Source: Pseudomonas entomophila | GTDB lineage: Bacteria > Pseudomonadota > Gammaproteobacteria > Pseudomonadales > Pseudomonadaceae | DNA: 64,000 bases | Reading direction: 5' to 3' | NCBI RefSeq assembly: GCF_029193575.1 | Contig: NZ_JARGCS010000056.1 | Location: forward strand, 62,001-126,000 | In this document: one piece after another, positions 51,097-61,385 of the stretch | Layout: the number at the start of each line of letters is the position of its first letter | Numbering within the stretch: position 1 is the first letter of the stretch | Notes under the pieces: generated by a model | The model's input: only the letters and a program-made list of their open reading frames with translations | What the model was told of the DNA's origin: nothing | Databases searched by the model: none | Position numbers and translations under genes: made by a program

Positions 51097-52206
51097 ATGT
51101 CCGACCCCCGCCCTTCCCTGCCCGAACTCCGCACCCGCCTGGCGCGCTTTCGCCAGCACTTCGCCGAACGCATCGTGCCGCTGTGGCAGGGCCCGGGCTG
51201 GAACGCCGACATGGCCCTGCCCTACGAAGCCCTCGACGCCCAGCACCGCCCACTGCCGGTGCAGCGCTACCGGGCCATGGCCTGCGCGCGCCAGCTGTAC
51301 CTGTTCAGCAGCCGCATCGAGCAACCCGGCGCCGCTGAACGCGCCGCGGCCTTGTTCCGCTCGCTGCAGCGGCACTTCCACGACGCCGAGCACGGCGGCT
51401 GGTTCTACAGCATCGACGCCGAAGGCCGCCCGCTCGACCGGCGCAAGGACCTCTACACCCACGCCTTCATCGTCTTCGCCTGCGCCCATTACTGGGGCAA
51501 GGTCCGCGAGGGCCTGGTGGAGTCGACGTTGAATGCCGCGCTGGAGATCGTCGCCGGACGCTTCGCGCGCGACGACGGCTTGTACGAGGCGAGCCTTGGC
51601 GAAGACTGGTCGGACCTGGGCAGCGGCCCCTTGCAGAACCCGCAGATGCACCTGGCCGAAGCCTTCCTGCAAACCCTCGAGGTACGCGAAGACATCGCCG
51701 TGCAACAGGCCCTGGTGCAGTTATGCACAGCCTTGCAGACGCACTTCATCGAACCGGCCCATGGCCTGATGCTGGAAAAACCCCGCGGTGCTGTGGATAA
51801 CTGGTTCGAGCCAGGCCACCAGTTCGAATGGTTCTACCTGCTCGACACCTCGCCACTGCTGCGGTCAAGCCCGCTGCATGCCTCGCTGGCCCGGGCCTTC
51901 GCCTATGCCGAGGGCTGCGGGGTGAAGGACGCTGCGGTGCTGGCGATGCTCGATGGCGACGGCCAGGTGCTCGACGCCACCCAGCGTATCTGGGCGCAGG
52001 CCGAATACCTGCGCGCGCTGGCGTTGCTGCCAGGCAACGAGGCGAAGCTGTTGACCCAGCTGAAGGCCCTCGAAGACAACTTCCTGCATGCCGGCGGCTG
52101 GCACGAATGCCGCGACGGCCAGGGCAAGGTCAGCCGTCACGACATGCCGTCTACCACGCCCTACCACCTGGCCACCTGCCTCGAAGGCCTGCAACGCCTG
52201 GCCTGA
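51097..52206 (+). CDS. AGE family epimerase/isomerase
   Basis: A 369-residue (alpha/alpha)6-barrel protein of the N-acylglucosamine 2-epimerase family. Segments such as YTHAFIVFACAHYW, NPQMHLAEAFLQTLEV, FEPGHQFEWFYLL and RIWAQAEYLRALAL carry the expected His and Arg residues. Members act as mannose isomerases or sugar epimerases; the substrate is unknown. The start at 51097 (MSDPRPSLPEL) is chosen for homology; upstream in-frame ATGs exist and no ribosome site is decisive. Confidence 0.88.
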   Translation: MSDPRPSLPELRTRLARFRQHFAERIVPLWQGPGWNADMALPYEALDAQHRPLPVQRYRAMACARQLYLFSSRIEQPGAAERAAALFRSLQRHFHDAEHGGWFYSIDAEGRPLDRRKDLYTHAFIVFACAHYWGKVREGLVESTLNAALEIVAGRFARDDGLYEASLGEDWSDLGSGPLQNPQMHLAEAFLQTLEVREDIAVQQALVQLCTALQTHFIEPAHGLMLEKPRGAVDNWFEPGHQFEWFYLLDTSPLLRSSPLHASLARAFAYAEGCGVKDAAVLAMLDGDGQVLDATQRIWAQAEYLRALALLPGNEAKLLTQLKALEDNFLHAGGWHECRDGQGKVSRHDMPSTTPYHLATCLEGLQRLA

Positions 52207-52228
52207 AAACCTCCCTTGCGCGCGTCGG

Positions 52229-52996
52229 TCAGCCCTTGACCGACCGATCGATCGCAAACCCCGCCCAATCCTGGCTCACCGGCATCAGCTCGAGGTTGTT
52301 GATGTTGATGTGCGCCGGCTGGTTGAGGATCCAGAAGATGGTCTCGGCGATGTCCTGTGGCTGGATCGCCTCGGCGCCGGCGTAGGTGGCGTCGTAGCGC
52401 GACTGGTCGCCACCGAAGCGCACCAGCGAGAACTCGCTCTCGCACAGGCCCGGCTCGATGTTGGTGACGCGCACGCCGGTGCCACGCAGGTCGCAGCGCA
52501 GGCTCAGCGAAAACTGCCCGACGAAGGCCTTGGTGCCGCCATACACGTGGCTGCCTGGGTACGGGTAGTTGCCCGCCACCGAGCCGACGTTGAGGATGCT
52601 CGCGCCACGGCCATGGGCGATCAGGCGCGGCAGCAGCAGGCGGGTGGTGTACATCAGGCCCTTGATGTTGGTGTCGACCATGGTTTCCCAGTCGTCCAGG
52701 TCGCAGTTCGGCGCGGGGTCCGCGCCGAGGGCGAGGCCTGCGTTGTTGACCAGGCCACGCAGCGTGGCGAAGGTCGGCGGCAGGCTGTCGATCGCAGCCT
52801 GCATGGCCTTGCGGTCACGCACGTCGACCACCAGGCCCAGCACTTCGGTCTTGGCCGACAGCTCGGCGCAGAGCGCGTCCAGGCGCTCCTTGCGCCGACC
52901 GGTGAGGACCAGCTTCCAGCCGGCCTCGGCGAAACGGCGAGCGGTGGCCTCGCCGAAACCGGAAGTCGCGCCTGTGATGAATACGGTGGACGTCAT
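52229..52996 (-). CDS. Short-chain dehydrogenase/reductase, YdfG-like
   Basis: A 255-residue SDR. The NAD(P)-binding motif is VFITGATSGFGEATARRF, NNAGLALG follows, and the catalytic Ser-Tyr-Lys lies in NVGSVAGNYPYPGSHVYGGTKAF. It resembles YdfG-type NADP-dependent 3-hydroxy acid dehydrogenases (L-allo-threonine, 3-hydroxypropionate). GGAGA precedes the ATG at 52996. It is convergent with the epimerase gene. Confidence 0.9.
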   Translation of the reverse strand: MTSTVFITGATSGFGEATARRFAEAGWKLVLTGRRKERLDALCAELSAKTEVLGLVVDVRDRKAMQAAIDSLPPTFATLRGLVNNAGLALGADPAPNCDLDDWETMVDTNIKGLMYTTRLLLPRLIAHGRGASILNVGSVAGNYPYPGSHVYGGTKAFVGQFSLSLRCDLRGTGVRVTNIEPGLCESEFSLVRFGGDQSRYDATYAGAEAIQPQDIAETIFWILNQPAHININNLELMPVSQDWAGFAIDRSVKG

Positions 52997-53146
52997 GCTG
53001 TATCTCCTTCGCTGTGGAGGGTGGTCGCCAGGCCTTGCAGCATGCCCGCGGCGCACGCTGGCAGCAAGCAGCGCGAGGGCTGGTCAAAAAATGTTCAATC
53101 GTCGCAAGCCCTTGAGCTACAAGGGGTGTGGCAGGCTATGCGCATC

Positions 53147-53545
53147 TTATCCACAAGCCTTTCCCCATGGATTGGGGGCAATTCGTCGGGGCTGGGGAAC
53201 CCTTTGGCGGTTCGCCAGTCGTGCGCGTAATGGCGCAACGCTTTCAGCGGTGCCGCGTACAGCAGTCTGTCCAAGGGTTTTGCACAGAGTTATCCACAGG
53301 GTTTTACGCGATTTCGCAGTAGGATTCTGCCGTGGATTAGTGACGAGCCAGCGGTGCGGGCAGCGATTGATCAAAAAACAATCAAATTCTTGGAGGTCAC
53401 GGATTTAAAGGGCTACAAAGGAGTGCCACCATGTTTTCCACAGGCGCTTCCACATCATCCGTGGACAATTATGGGGCTGTGGAAACAAGGGCTTACGAGG
53501 GGAATATCGTGTGCTGCTGGCAGGATATGCGACAAGTTGTCCACA
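53147..53545. other. DnaA-box cluster (possible datA/DARS-like locus)
   Basis: Four exact matches to TTWTNCACA on the plus strand: TTATCCACA at 53147 and 53290, TTTTGCACA at 53278, TTTTCCACA at 53434. Two one-mismatch boxes: GTTTCCACA on minus (53486-53478) and TTGTCCACA at 53537. The boxes at 53278 and 53290 are 3 bp apart in tandem. This density in non-coding DNA without a nearby replication gene is unusual. Confidence 0.65.
53380..53392 (+). promoter_or_regulatory. IHF binding site inside the DnaA-box cluster
   Basis: AATCAAATTCTTG matches the IHF consensus WATCAANNNNTTR at every fixed position. It lies between DnaA boxes, next to an A-rich run (ATCAAAAAACAATC). Confidence 0.6.
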
Positions 53546-53577
53546 TTGTGATTCCGGCCGCTGCGGCAGCGCTGAAC

Positions 53578-53634
53578 CTGTAGGAGCGGGGCTAGCCCCG
53601 CGATGGGGCCGCACAGCGGCCCCACGGCCCCACC
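53578..53634. repeat. REP element and hairpin after livF
   Basis: GTAGGAGCGGGGCTAGCCCCGC, containing a 16-bp perfect palindrome (53586-53601), then GGGGCCGC-ACA-GCGGCCCC. It probably marks the 3' end of the liv operon. Confidence 0.7.
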
Positions 53635-54347
<713 letters not shown>

Positions 54348-54351
<4 letters not shown>

Positions 54352-55219
54352 ATCAGTTCCTCTTCGTCGGCACCCAGGTAGGCGGCGATCACCGTCGGGT
54401 TGTTGCGGATGTCCTGCGGGGCGCCCTCGGCGATGACGTTGCCGTGGTCGAGCACGACGATGTGGTCGGAGATGCTCATGACCATGCCCATGTCGTGCTC
54501 GATCAGCACCACGGTGATGTCATGCTCGTCACGCAGCACGCGGATCATCCGGCTCAGCGCCTCGGTTTCCTGCGGGTTGAGGCCCGCGGCGGGTTCGTCG
54601 AGGCAGATGATCTTCGGCCGCGTGCACATGGCCCGGGCGATCTCCAGGCGGCGCTGCTGGCCGTAGGACAACTCGCCGGCCAGGCGGTTGGCGCAGTCGA
54701 CCAGGTCGACCACCTCCAGCCAGTAGAAGGCATGGTCCAACGCGTCGCTTTCGGCCTTGCGGTAGGCCTTGGTGTTGAGCACCCCGGCCAGCAGGTTGCG
54801 GTTGACCCACATGTGCTGGGCCACCAGCAGGTTCTCCACCACCGACATTTCCTTGAACAGGCGAATGTTCTGGAAGGTCCGCGCCAGGCCGGCGCGGTTC
54901 ACCAGGTGGGTGCCGCCGAACATCTTGTAGTACATGCGGTTGGCGAAACGCGCGGGCGACACGAAATCCGCCGGCTGGAAGCGCTCGCCAAGCAACTGGA
55001 TGACGTTGGTGTGGCTGCCACGCACGTTCAGCTCGATACGCCCGCCACTGGCCTTGTAGAAACCGGTCAGGCAGTTGAACACGGTGGTCTTGCCTGCGCC
55101 GTTGGGGCCGATCAGGGCGAAGATCTGGTTGCGCTTGACCTTCAGGCTGACGTCGCTGAGCGCCTTGATGCCGCCGAACTGCATCATCAGGTTGTCGACC
55201 GAGAGAATGATTTCGTCGC

Positions 55220-55223
<4 letters not shown>
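54348..55223 (-). CDS. livG: Branched-chain amino acid ABC transporter ATP-binding protein LivG
   Basis: A 291-residue ATPase: Walker A GPNGAGKTTVFNCLTG, signature ELSYGQQRRLEIARAM, Walker B IICLDEPAAGLNPQET. AAGGAG precedes the ATG. It overlaps livM and livF by 4 bp each. Confidence 0.95.
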
Positions 55224-56521
<1,298 letters not shown>

Positions 56522-56523
56522 GT

Positions 56524-57438
56524 TCACACCTTAGCCACGAGCGGGCGACCCAGCAGGCCTTGCGGACGGAAGATGAGGATCAGCACCAGCAGCGAGAAGC
56601 TGAACACGTCCTTGTAGTCGGAGTTGATCAAGCCGGAGAACAGCGACTCGGAGATACCCAGGATGATCCCGCCGAGCATCGCGCCGGGCAGTGAGCCGAT
56701 CCCGCCGAGCACTGCGGCGGTGAACGCCTTGATGCCGATGATGAAGCCCGCATAGAAGTCGAAGGTGCCGTAGTTCATGGTGATCAGCACGCCGGCCAGC
56801 GCGGCCATCACCGCACCGATGACGAACACGTAGGAGATCACCCGGTCGGTGTTGATGCCCAGGATCGAGGCCATCTTGCGATCTTGCTGGGTGGCGCGGC
56901 ACATGCGGCCGAGCTTGGTGTACTTGATCACGTAGGTGAGCAGGCCCATGCCGACGAAAGCTGCCACGAGGATGAAGATCTTGGTGTAGGTCAGTTGCAC
57001 GAAGCCGGTGCCGACTTCGACGCGCAAGGCGCCTTCGAGCAGGGTCGGTACGCCTTGCTGGCGCGCGCCCTGGCTGAGCTGCGCGTAGTTCTGCAGGATC
57101 AGCGAGATACCGATGGCGCTGATCAGCGGCGCCAGGCGGGTGGAGTTGCGCAGTGGCTTGTAGGCGATGCGCTCGATGGTGAAGCCATAGACGCCGGTGA
57201 CGACGATGGTGAACAACAGCGTGCCGAGCATCAGCAGGGGGAAGGACTCGATGCCGAAGTAGGCCAGCAATGCCAGGCTGATCGCCGCGAGGTACGCGGA
57301 GATCATGTACACCTCGCCGTGCGCGAAGTTGATCATGCCGATGATGCCATAGACCATTGTGTAGCCGATGGCGATCAGGCCATAGACCGACCCGAGGGTC
57401 AGCCCGTTGACCAGTTGCTGCAGGAAAATACCATCCAT
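56524..57438 (-). CDS. livH: Branched-chain amino acid ABC transporter permease LivH
   Basis: A 304-residue permease: FLQQLVNGLTLGSVYGLIAIGYTMVYGIIGMINFAHGEVYM at the N-terminus and AAVLGGIGSLPGAMLGGIILGISESLF later. It forms the channel with LivM. The mRNA just before the ATG folds into an 8-bp hairpin whose loop contains the AGG of the ribosome site. Confidence 0.95.
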   Translation of the reverse strand: MDGIFLQQLVNGLTLGSVYGLIAIGYTMVYGIIGMINFAHGEVYMISAYLAAISLALLAYFGIESFPLLMLGTLLFTIVVTGVYGFTIERIAYKPLRNSTRLAPLISAIGISLILQNYAQLSQGARQQGVPTLLEGALRVEVGTGFVQLTYTKIFILVAAFVGMGLLTYVIKYTKLGRMCRATQQDRKMASILGINTDRVISYVFVIGAVMAALAGVLITMNYGTFDFYAGFIIGIKAFTAAVLGGIGSLPGAMLGGIILGISESLFSGLINSDYKDVFSFSLLVLILIFRPQGLLGRPLVAKV

Positions 57439-57441
57439 AAC

Positions 57442-57464
57442 GCAATCTCACCTATTGAGATTGC
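57442..57464 (-). promoter_or_regulatory. livH: Hairpin over the livH ribosome binding site
   Basis: GCAATCTC-AATAGGT-GAGATTGC on the minus strand: a perfect 8-bp stem with AGGT in the loop, ending 3 bases before the livH ATG. It is placed to modulate livH translation relative to livK. Confidence 0.55.
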
Positions 57465-57561
57465 ACGAGCGCCGACCACGGCGGGGGCAAGGGTGAAGCG
57501 ACCCTCGCCGCGCAGGACTGTGCAGATCTACGGATAAAGTACAAATACCGCGGGGCAGCGA

Positions 57562-57582
57562 CCCGGCGCTCTGCGCACCGGG
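57562..57582 (-). terminator. Hairpin between livK and livH
   Basis: CCCGG(CGC)-TCT-(GCG)CACCGGG forms 8 bp with a 2-nt bulge, 14 bp after the livK stop. With no T-run it more likely protects the livK mRNA end or ends part of the transcripts. Confidence 0.4.
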
Positions 57583-57595
57583 CCGCGAGCCGTTG

Positions 57596-58732
57596 TTATT
57601 TTTGTTTTTCCAGCTGGTGGTACTTGCCGTTGGCATCCCACTGGTAGACCACGTAGTCGGAGACGGTCAGGTCGCCCTTGCTGTCCCACTTCTTCTCGCC
57701 CATGACGGTCTTGACCGGGTTGGCCTTGAGCCACTTGGCGGCGTCTTCGCCCTTGTTCGACTTGGCGCCGTTGAACGCAGCGGCCAGGGCCTGGACCGAG
57801 GCATAGGCGTACAGGGTGTAGCCTTCAGGCTCGGTGCCACCCTTGCGGAACTCCTCCACCACGGTCTTGCTGTCTGGCAGCAAGCGCGGGTCGGCGCCGA
57901 AGGTCATGTACACGCCGTTGGTGTACTGTGCGCCGCCTGCGGTGGCGACCAGTTCGTCGGTGACGATACCGTCGTCGGACATGAACTTGACGTCCTTGAG
58001 ACCCTGCTCGCGCAACTGGCGCACCAGCGGACCAGCCTCAGGGTGCAAGCCGCCGAAGTAGACGACGTCGGCCCCGGTGGAGCGGATCTTGGTGACCACG
58101 GCGCTGAAGTCCTTCTCGCCGCGGGTCAGGCCTTCGTACAGCACCGGGGTGACGCCGCGCTTGGTCAGCTGCGCCTTGGTCGCATCGGCCAGGCCCTGGC
58201 CGTAGGTGTCCTTGTCGTGCAGCACGGCGACTTTCTTGCCCTTGAGCACGTCGACGATGTAGTCGCCGGCGACGATGCCTTGCTGGTCGTCACGGCCGCA
58301 CATGCGGAACATCGCGGACAGGCCGCGTTCGGTGACCTGCGGGTTGGTCGAGCCGGGGGTGATGGCGATCACGCCCGCTTCATCGTATACCTCGGAGGCA
58401 GGGATGGTGTTGGAGGAGCAGAAGTGGCCGACCACGCCGATGACCTTGTCCTGGTCGACCAGGCGGTTGGCCACGGCCACGGCCTGTTTCGGCTCGCAGG
58501 CATCGTCACCCTTGACCAGGACGATCTTCTCGCCGTTGATCCCGCCAGCGGCGTTGATCTTGTCCGCAGCCGCCTGGGCACCTTTCATGTACTGCTCGCC
58601 AAACGCTGCGTTGGCACCGGTCATGGGGCCCGCGACGCCGATCTTGACGTCGGCCTGAACATACGAAGAAACACCCAGTGCCGTGGCTACGGCCAGTGCC
58701 AGGAAACCTTTCTTGTAAAACGTCTGCGACAT
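57596..58732 (-). CDS. livK: Branched-chain amino acid ABC transporter substrate-binding protein
   Basis: A 378-residue periplasmic Leu/Ile/Val-type binding protein (BraC/LivK). Signal MSQTFYKKGFLALAVATALGVSSYVQA, mature start DVKIGVAGPMTGANAAFGEQYMKGAQ, a disulfide-type pair (DACEPKQ...HFCSSNTIPAS) and TPGSTNPQVTERGL. It is the first gene of the operon and is preceded by a consensus sigma-54 promoter. Confidence 0.94.
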   Translation of the reverse strand: MSQTFYKKGFLALAVATALGVSSYVQADVKIGVAGPMTGANAAFGEQYMKGAQAAADKINAAGGINGEKIVLVKGDDACEPKQAVAVANRLVDQDKVIGVVGHFCSSNTIPASEVYDEAGVIAITPGSTNPQVTERGLSAMFRMCGRDDQQGIVAGDYIVDVLKGKKVAVLHDKDTYGQGLADATKAQLTKRGVTPVLYEGLTRGEKDFSAVVTKIRSTGADVVYFGGLHPEAGPLVRQLREQGLKDVKFMSDDGIVTDELVATAGGAQYTNGVYMTFGADPRLLPDSKTVVEEFRKGGTEPEGYTLYAYASVQALAAAFNGAKSNKGEDAAKWLKANPVKTVMGEKKWDSKGDLTVSDYVVYQWDANGKYHQLEKQK

Positions 58733-58791
58733 GTGGTGGTGCTCCTAGAGTTTTTTTTGGTTGGCACTACAACTTTCTGCCCTGTGGTCTG

Positions 58792-58807
58792 AGCAAGGGC
58801 CGTGCCA
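58792..58807 (-). promoter_or_regulatory. Sigma-54 promoter of livK
   Basis: TGGCACGGCCCTTGCT on the minus strand matches TGGCACG-N4-TTGCW at every fixed position, GG to GC spacing 12. A transcript would start about 48 bp upstream of the livK start codon. Confidence 0.8.
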
Positions 58808-59008
58808 TCGGTTTTATCGATCACGAAAACACACCGCGTTGAGCCATCGGGAGCGGCCGACGGTCGTTTCTTTACTGAGCGTGCAACCGTCTGCCATGAG
58901 ACGAGCGCCACCACACGCCTGGCAAAGGAGCAACCCCTGCCCGCCATCATTGCAACCTCCGTAAGCGTCAATGTGCAACCGACCTGTAACAGCGCGACGT
59001 CACCGAAG

Positions 59009-59025
59009 TGCACACAGCCGGTGCG
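59009..59025 (-). promoter_or_regulatory. NtrC-like site upstream of livK
   Basis: TGCACACAGCCGGTGCG is a 17-bp imperfect dyad matching 10 of the 12 outer positions of TGCACC-N5-GGTGCA. It lies about 200 bp upstream of the sigma-54 element. Confidence 0.45.
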
Positions 59026-59103
59026 AAACTGCTACAGGGATGCACTGTTGAAAGGCTAGTCGGTGTAGGAAGAGTCATTGATTTATCTACGGACACACCC
59101 GCT

Positions 59104-59135
59104 GCCGGAGCGGGCTTGCCCCGCGATAGGGCCAT
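59104..59135. repeat. REP element (single)
   Basis: GGAGCGGGCTTGCCCCGCGATAGGG, a near-consensus P. putida-type REP. Confidence 0.7.
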
Positions 59136-59241
59136 CCGAGACGCCACAAATGCCTCATTCCTCCGGAAAACACTGGCACAATGGCGTTTATTCCCGCGTG
59201 CCCCCACCCCATGGCGGGCACCGCCGACCTGGAGCTTTTGA

Positions 59242-60447
59242 ATGAGCGAGAGCGCATTCGCCGAGCGCATCGTGCACAACCTGCTCGACACCGACTTCTA
59301 CAAGCTGACGATGATGCAGGGCGTTCTGCACAACTACCCGGACGCCGACGTCGAGTGGGAGTTCCGCTGCCGCAACGGCGAAGACCTGCGTCCTTACCTG
59401 GGCGAGATCCGCCAGCAGATCGAACAACTCGAAGACCTCACCCTCGACGCTGGCCAACTGGCCTTCCTCGAACGCTACAGCTTCCTCAAGCCCGACTTCC
59501 TGCGCTTTCTCGGCCTGTTCCGCTTCAACCTGCGCTACGTGCACATCGGCATCGAGCACGACCAGCTGTACCTGCGGCTGCGTGGCCCCTGGCTGCACGT
59601 GATCCTCTTCGAAGTGCCGTTGCTGGCGATCGTCAGCGAGGTGCGCAACCGCCACCTGCACCCGCACATGCGCCTGGTCGAGGCGCGCGACCAGCTGTAC
59701 CGCAAGTTCGACTGGCTGCGCGCCCACGCCAGCGACGACGAACTGGAACACCTGCAGGTGGCCGATTTCGGCACGCGCCGGCGCTTCTCCAGCCGGGTCC
59801 AGGAAGACGTGGTGCGGGTGATGCGTGATGACTTCCCGGCACGCTTCGTCGGCACCAGCAACGTCGACCTGGCATGGAAACTGGATATCAAGCCCCTGGG
59901 CACCATGGCCCACGAGTGGATCATGGCCCACCAGCAGCTCGGCCCGCGGCTGATCGACAGCCAGATCGCCGCGCTGGACTGCTGGGTCCGCGAGTACCGC
60001 GGGCTGCTCGGCATCGCCCTGACCGACTGCATCACCATGGATGCCTTCCTCGGCGATTTCGACCTGTACTTCGCCAAGCTGTTCGACGGCCTGCGCCACG
60101 ACTCAGGCGAGCCGGTGGCCTGGGCCGAGAAGGCCATCGCCCATTACCGCAAGCTGGGTATCGACCCGATGACCAAGACCCTGGTGTTCTCCGACGGGCT
60201 GAACCTGACCCGTTCACTGGAGATCTTCCGCGCGCTGCGCGGGCGCATCAACGTCAGCTTCGGCATCGGCACCAACCTGACCTGCGACATTCCTGGGGTG
60301 GCGCCGATGAGCATCGTGCTTAAAATGACCGACTGCAATGGCTCGCCGGTGGCGAAGATTTCCGACGAGTCCGCCAAGACCCAATGCCGCGACGAGAACT
60401 TCGTCGCCTACCTGCGCCACGTATTCAAAGTCCCCAGCAAGGAGTAA
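59242..60447 (+). CDS. pncB: Nicotinate phosphoribosyltransferase
   Basis: A 401-residue enzyme converting nicotinate and PRPP to nicotinate mononucleotide (NAD salvage). LLDTDFYKLTMMQGVLHNYPDADVEWEFRCRN at the N-terminus, DFGTRRRFSSRVQEDVV, GTSNVDLAWKLDIKPLGTMAHEW (with the phosphorylatable histidine) and FGIGTNLTCD are conserved. GGAG lies seven bases before the ATG. nadE follows after 3 bp. Confidence 0.95.
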   Translation: MSESAFAERIVHNLLDTDFYKLTMMQGVLHNYPDADVEWEFRCRNGEDLRPYLGEIRQQIEQLEDLTLDAGQLAFLERYSFLKPDFLRFLGLFRFNLRYVHIGIEHDQLYLRLRGPWLHVILFEVPLLAIVSEVRNRHLHPHMRLVEARDQLYRKFDWLRAHASDDELEHLQVADFGTRRRFSSRVQEDVVRVMRDDFPARFVGTSNVDLAWKLDIKPLGTMAHEWIMAHQQLGPRLIDSQIAALDCWVREYRGLLGIALTDCITMDAFLGDFDLYFAKLFDGLRHDSGEPVAWAEKAIAHYRKLGIDPMTKTLVFSDGLNLTRSLEIFRALRGRINVSFGIGTNLTCDIPGVAPMSIVLKMTDCNGSPVAKISDESAKTQCRDENFVAYLRHVFKVPSKE

Positions 60448-60450
60448 CCC

Positions 60451-61278
60451 ATGCAAGCCGTTCAGCGAGAGATTGCGCAAGCGCTCAAGGTGCAGCCGCC
60501 GTTCGCCGACGCCGCCGCGCTAGAGGCCGAAGTCGCCCGGCGCGTGGCGTTCATCAAGGATTGCCTGGCCAATGCCCGGCTCAAGACCCTGGTGCTGGGC
60601 ATCAGCGGCGGGGTCGACTCGATGACCGCCGCCCTGCTCGCCCAGCGCGCGATCAACGAGCTGCGCGCCGAGACCGGCGACGCGGCGTACCGCTTCATCG
60701 CCGTGCGCCTGCCGTACCAGGTGCAGCATGATGAGCACGACGCCCAGGCCTGCCTGGAGGTGATCAAGGCCGATGAGGTGCACACCGTCGACATCGCCCC
60801 CGCGGTGCGGGCGCTGGCCGGTGAGGTGAAGGCGCTGGAAGGCGGTTCGCCGACCCTGGTGGACTTCGTCGTCGGCAACACCAAGGCGCGCATGCGCATG
60901 GTCGCCCAGTACACCATCGCCGGCGCCCGCGCGGGGCTGGTGATCGGCACCGACCATGCGGCCGAGGCGGTGATGGGCTTCTTCACCAAGTTCGGTGACG
61001 GGGCGTGCGATCTGGCGCCGCTGAGCGGCCTGGTGAAGCACCAGGTGCGTGCCATCGCCCGTAGTTTCGGGGCGCCAGAGGCGCTGGTGGAAAAGGTGCC
61101 GACCGCCGACCTGGAGGATCTGGCGCCGGGCAAGCCGGACGAGGCGTCGCATGGCGTGACCTACCAGCAGATCGATGCCTTCCTGCACGGCGAGCCGGTG
61201 GACCAGGAGGCGTTCGACATCATCGTCAACACCTACCGCAAGACCCAGCACAAGCGCGAACTGCCGTTCGCCCCATAA
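60451..61278 (+). CDS. nadE: NH3-dependent NAD+ synthetase
   Basis: A 275-residue single-domain enzyme that amidates nicotinate adenine dinucleotide. The ATP pyrophosphatase loop is LGISGGVDSMTAALL; GNTKARMRMVAQYTIAG and GTDHAAEAVMGFFTKFGDGACDLAPLSGL are typical. No glutaminase domain, so ammonia is the donor. AAGGAG precedes the ATG. It is co-transcribed with pncB. Confidence 0.95.
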   Translation: MQAVQREIAQALKVQPPFADAAALEAEVARRVAFIKDCLANARLKTLVLGISGGVDSMTAALLAQRAINELRAETGDAAYRFIAVRLPYQVQHDEHDAQACLEVIKADEVHTVDIAPAVRALAGEVKALEGGSPTLVDFVVGNTKARMRMVAQYTIAGARAGLVIGTDHAAEAVMGFFTKFGDGACDLAPLSGLVKHQVRAIARSFGAPEALVEKVPTADLEDLAPGKPDEASHGVTYQQIDAFLHGEPVDQEAFDIIVNTYRKTQHKRELPFAP

Positions 61279-61297
61279 GCAATAGCGCAGTGCATTC

Positions 61298-61368
61298 GTA
61301 GGAACGGGCTTGCCCCGCGATGGCGAAGGTGATTCACCGACGCCATCGCGGGGCAAGCCCGTTCCTAC
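61298..61368. repeat. Perfect 28-bp inverted REP pair
   Basis: The 28-bp arm at 61298-61325 is exactly complementary to 61341-61368. The 15-bp loop contains a second palindrome, GGTGATTCACC. It lies between convergent nadE and azurin and probably serves as a two-way terminator. Confidence 0.85.
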
Positions 61369-61385
61369 AAAGGGTGATGCGTTCG

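Larger units (their letters stand above)
52997..53634. other. 638-bp gene-free region
   Basis: No credible gene: short open frames have no ribosome site. It holds a DnaA-box cluster, an IHF-type site and, at the liv end, a REP element. Confidence 0.7.
58733..59241. other. 509-bp intergenic region between livK and pncB
   Basis: Divergent control region: livK sigma-54 promoter (58792-58807), an NtrC-like site (59009-59025), a REP (59104-59135) and the unmarked pncB promoter. No gene is visible; short frames here lack ribosome sites. Confidence 0.6.

Noticed and set aside
53128..53551. Short open frames (64-65 codons) in the DnaA-box region.
   Set aside because: No ribosome sites or homologous sequence; the strong motifs there are non-coding.
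58882..58896. TGGCAG...TTGCA on the minus strand, resembling a second sigma-54 promoter for livK.
   Set aside because: GG to GC spacing is 11 instead of 12, which sigma-54 does not tolerate; the element at 58792-58807 fits exactly.
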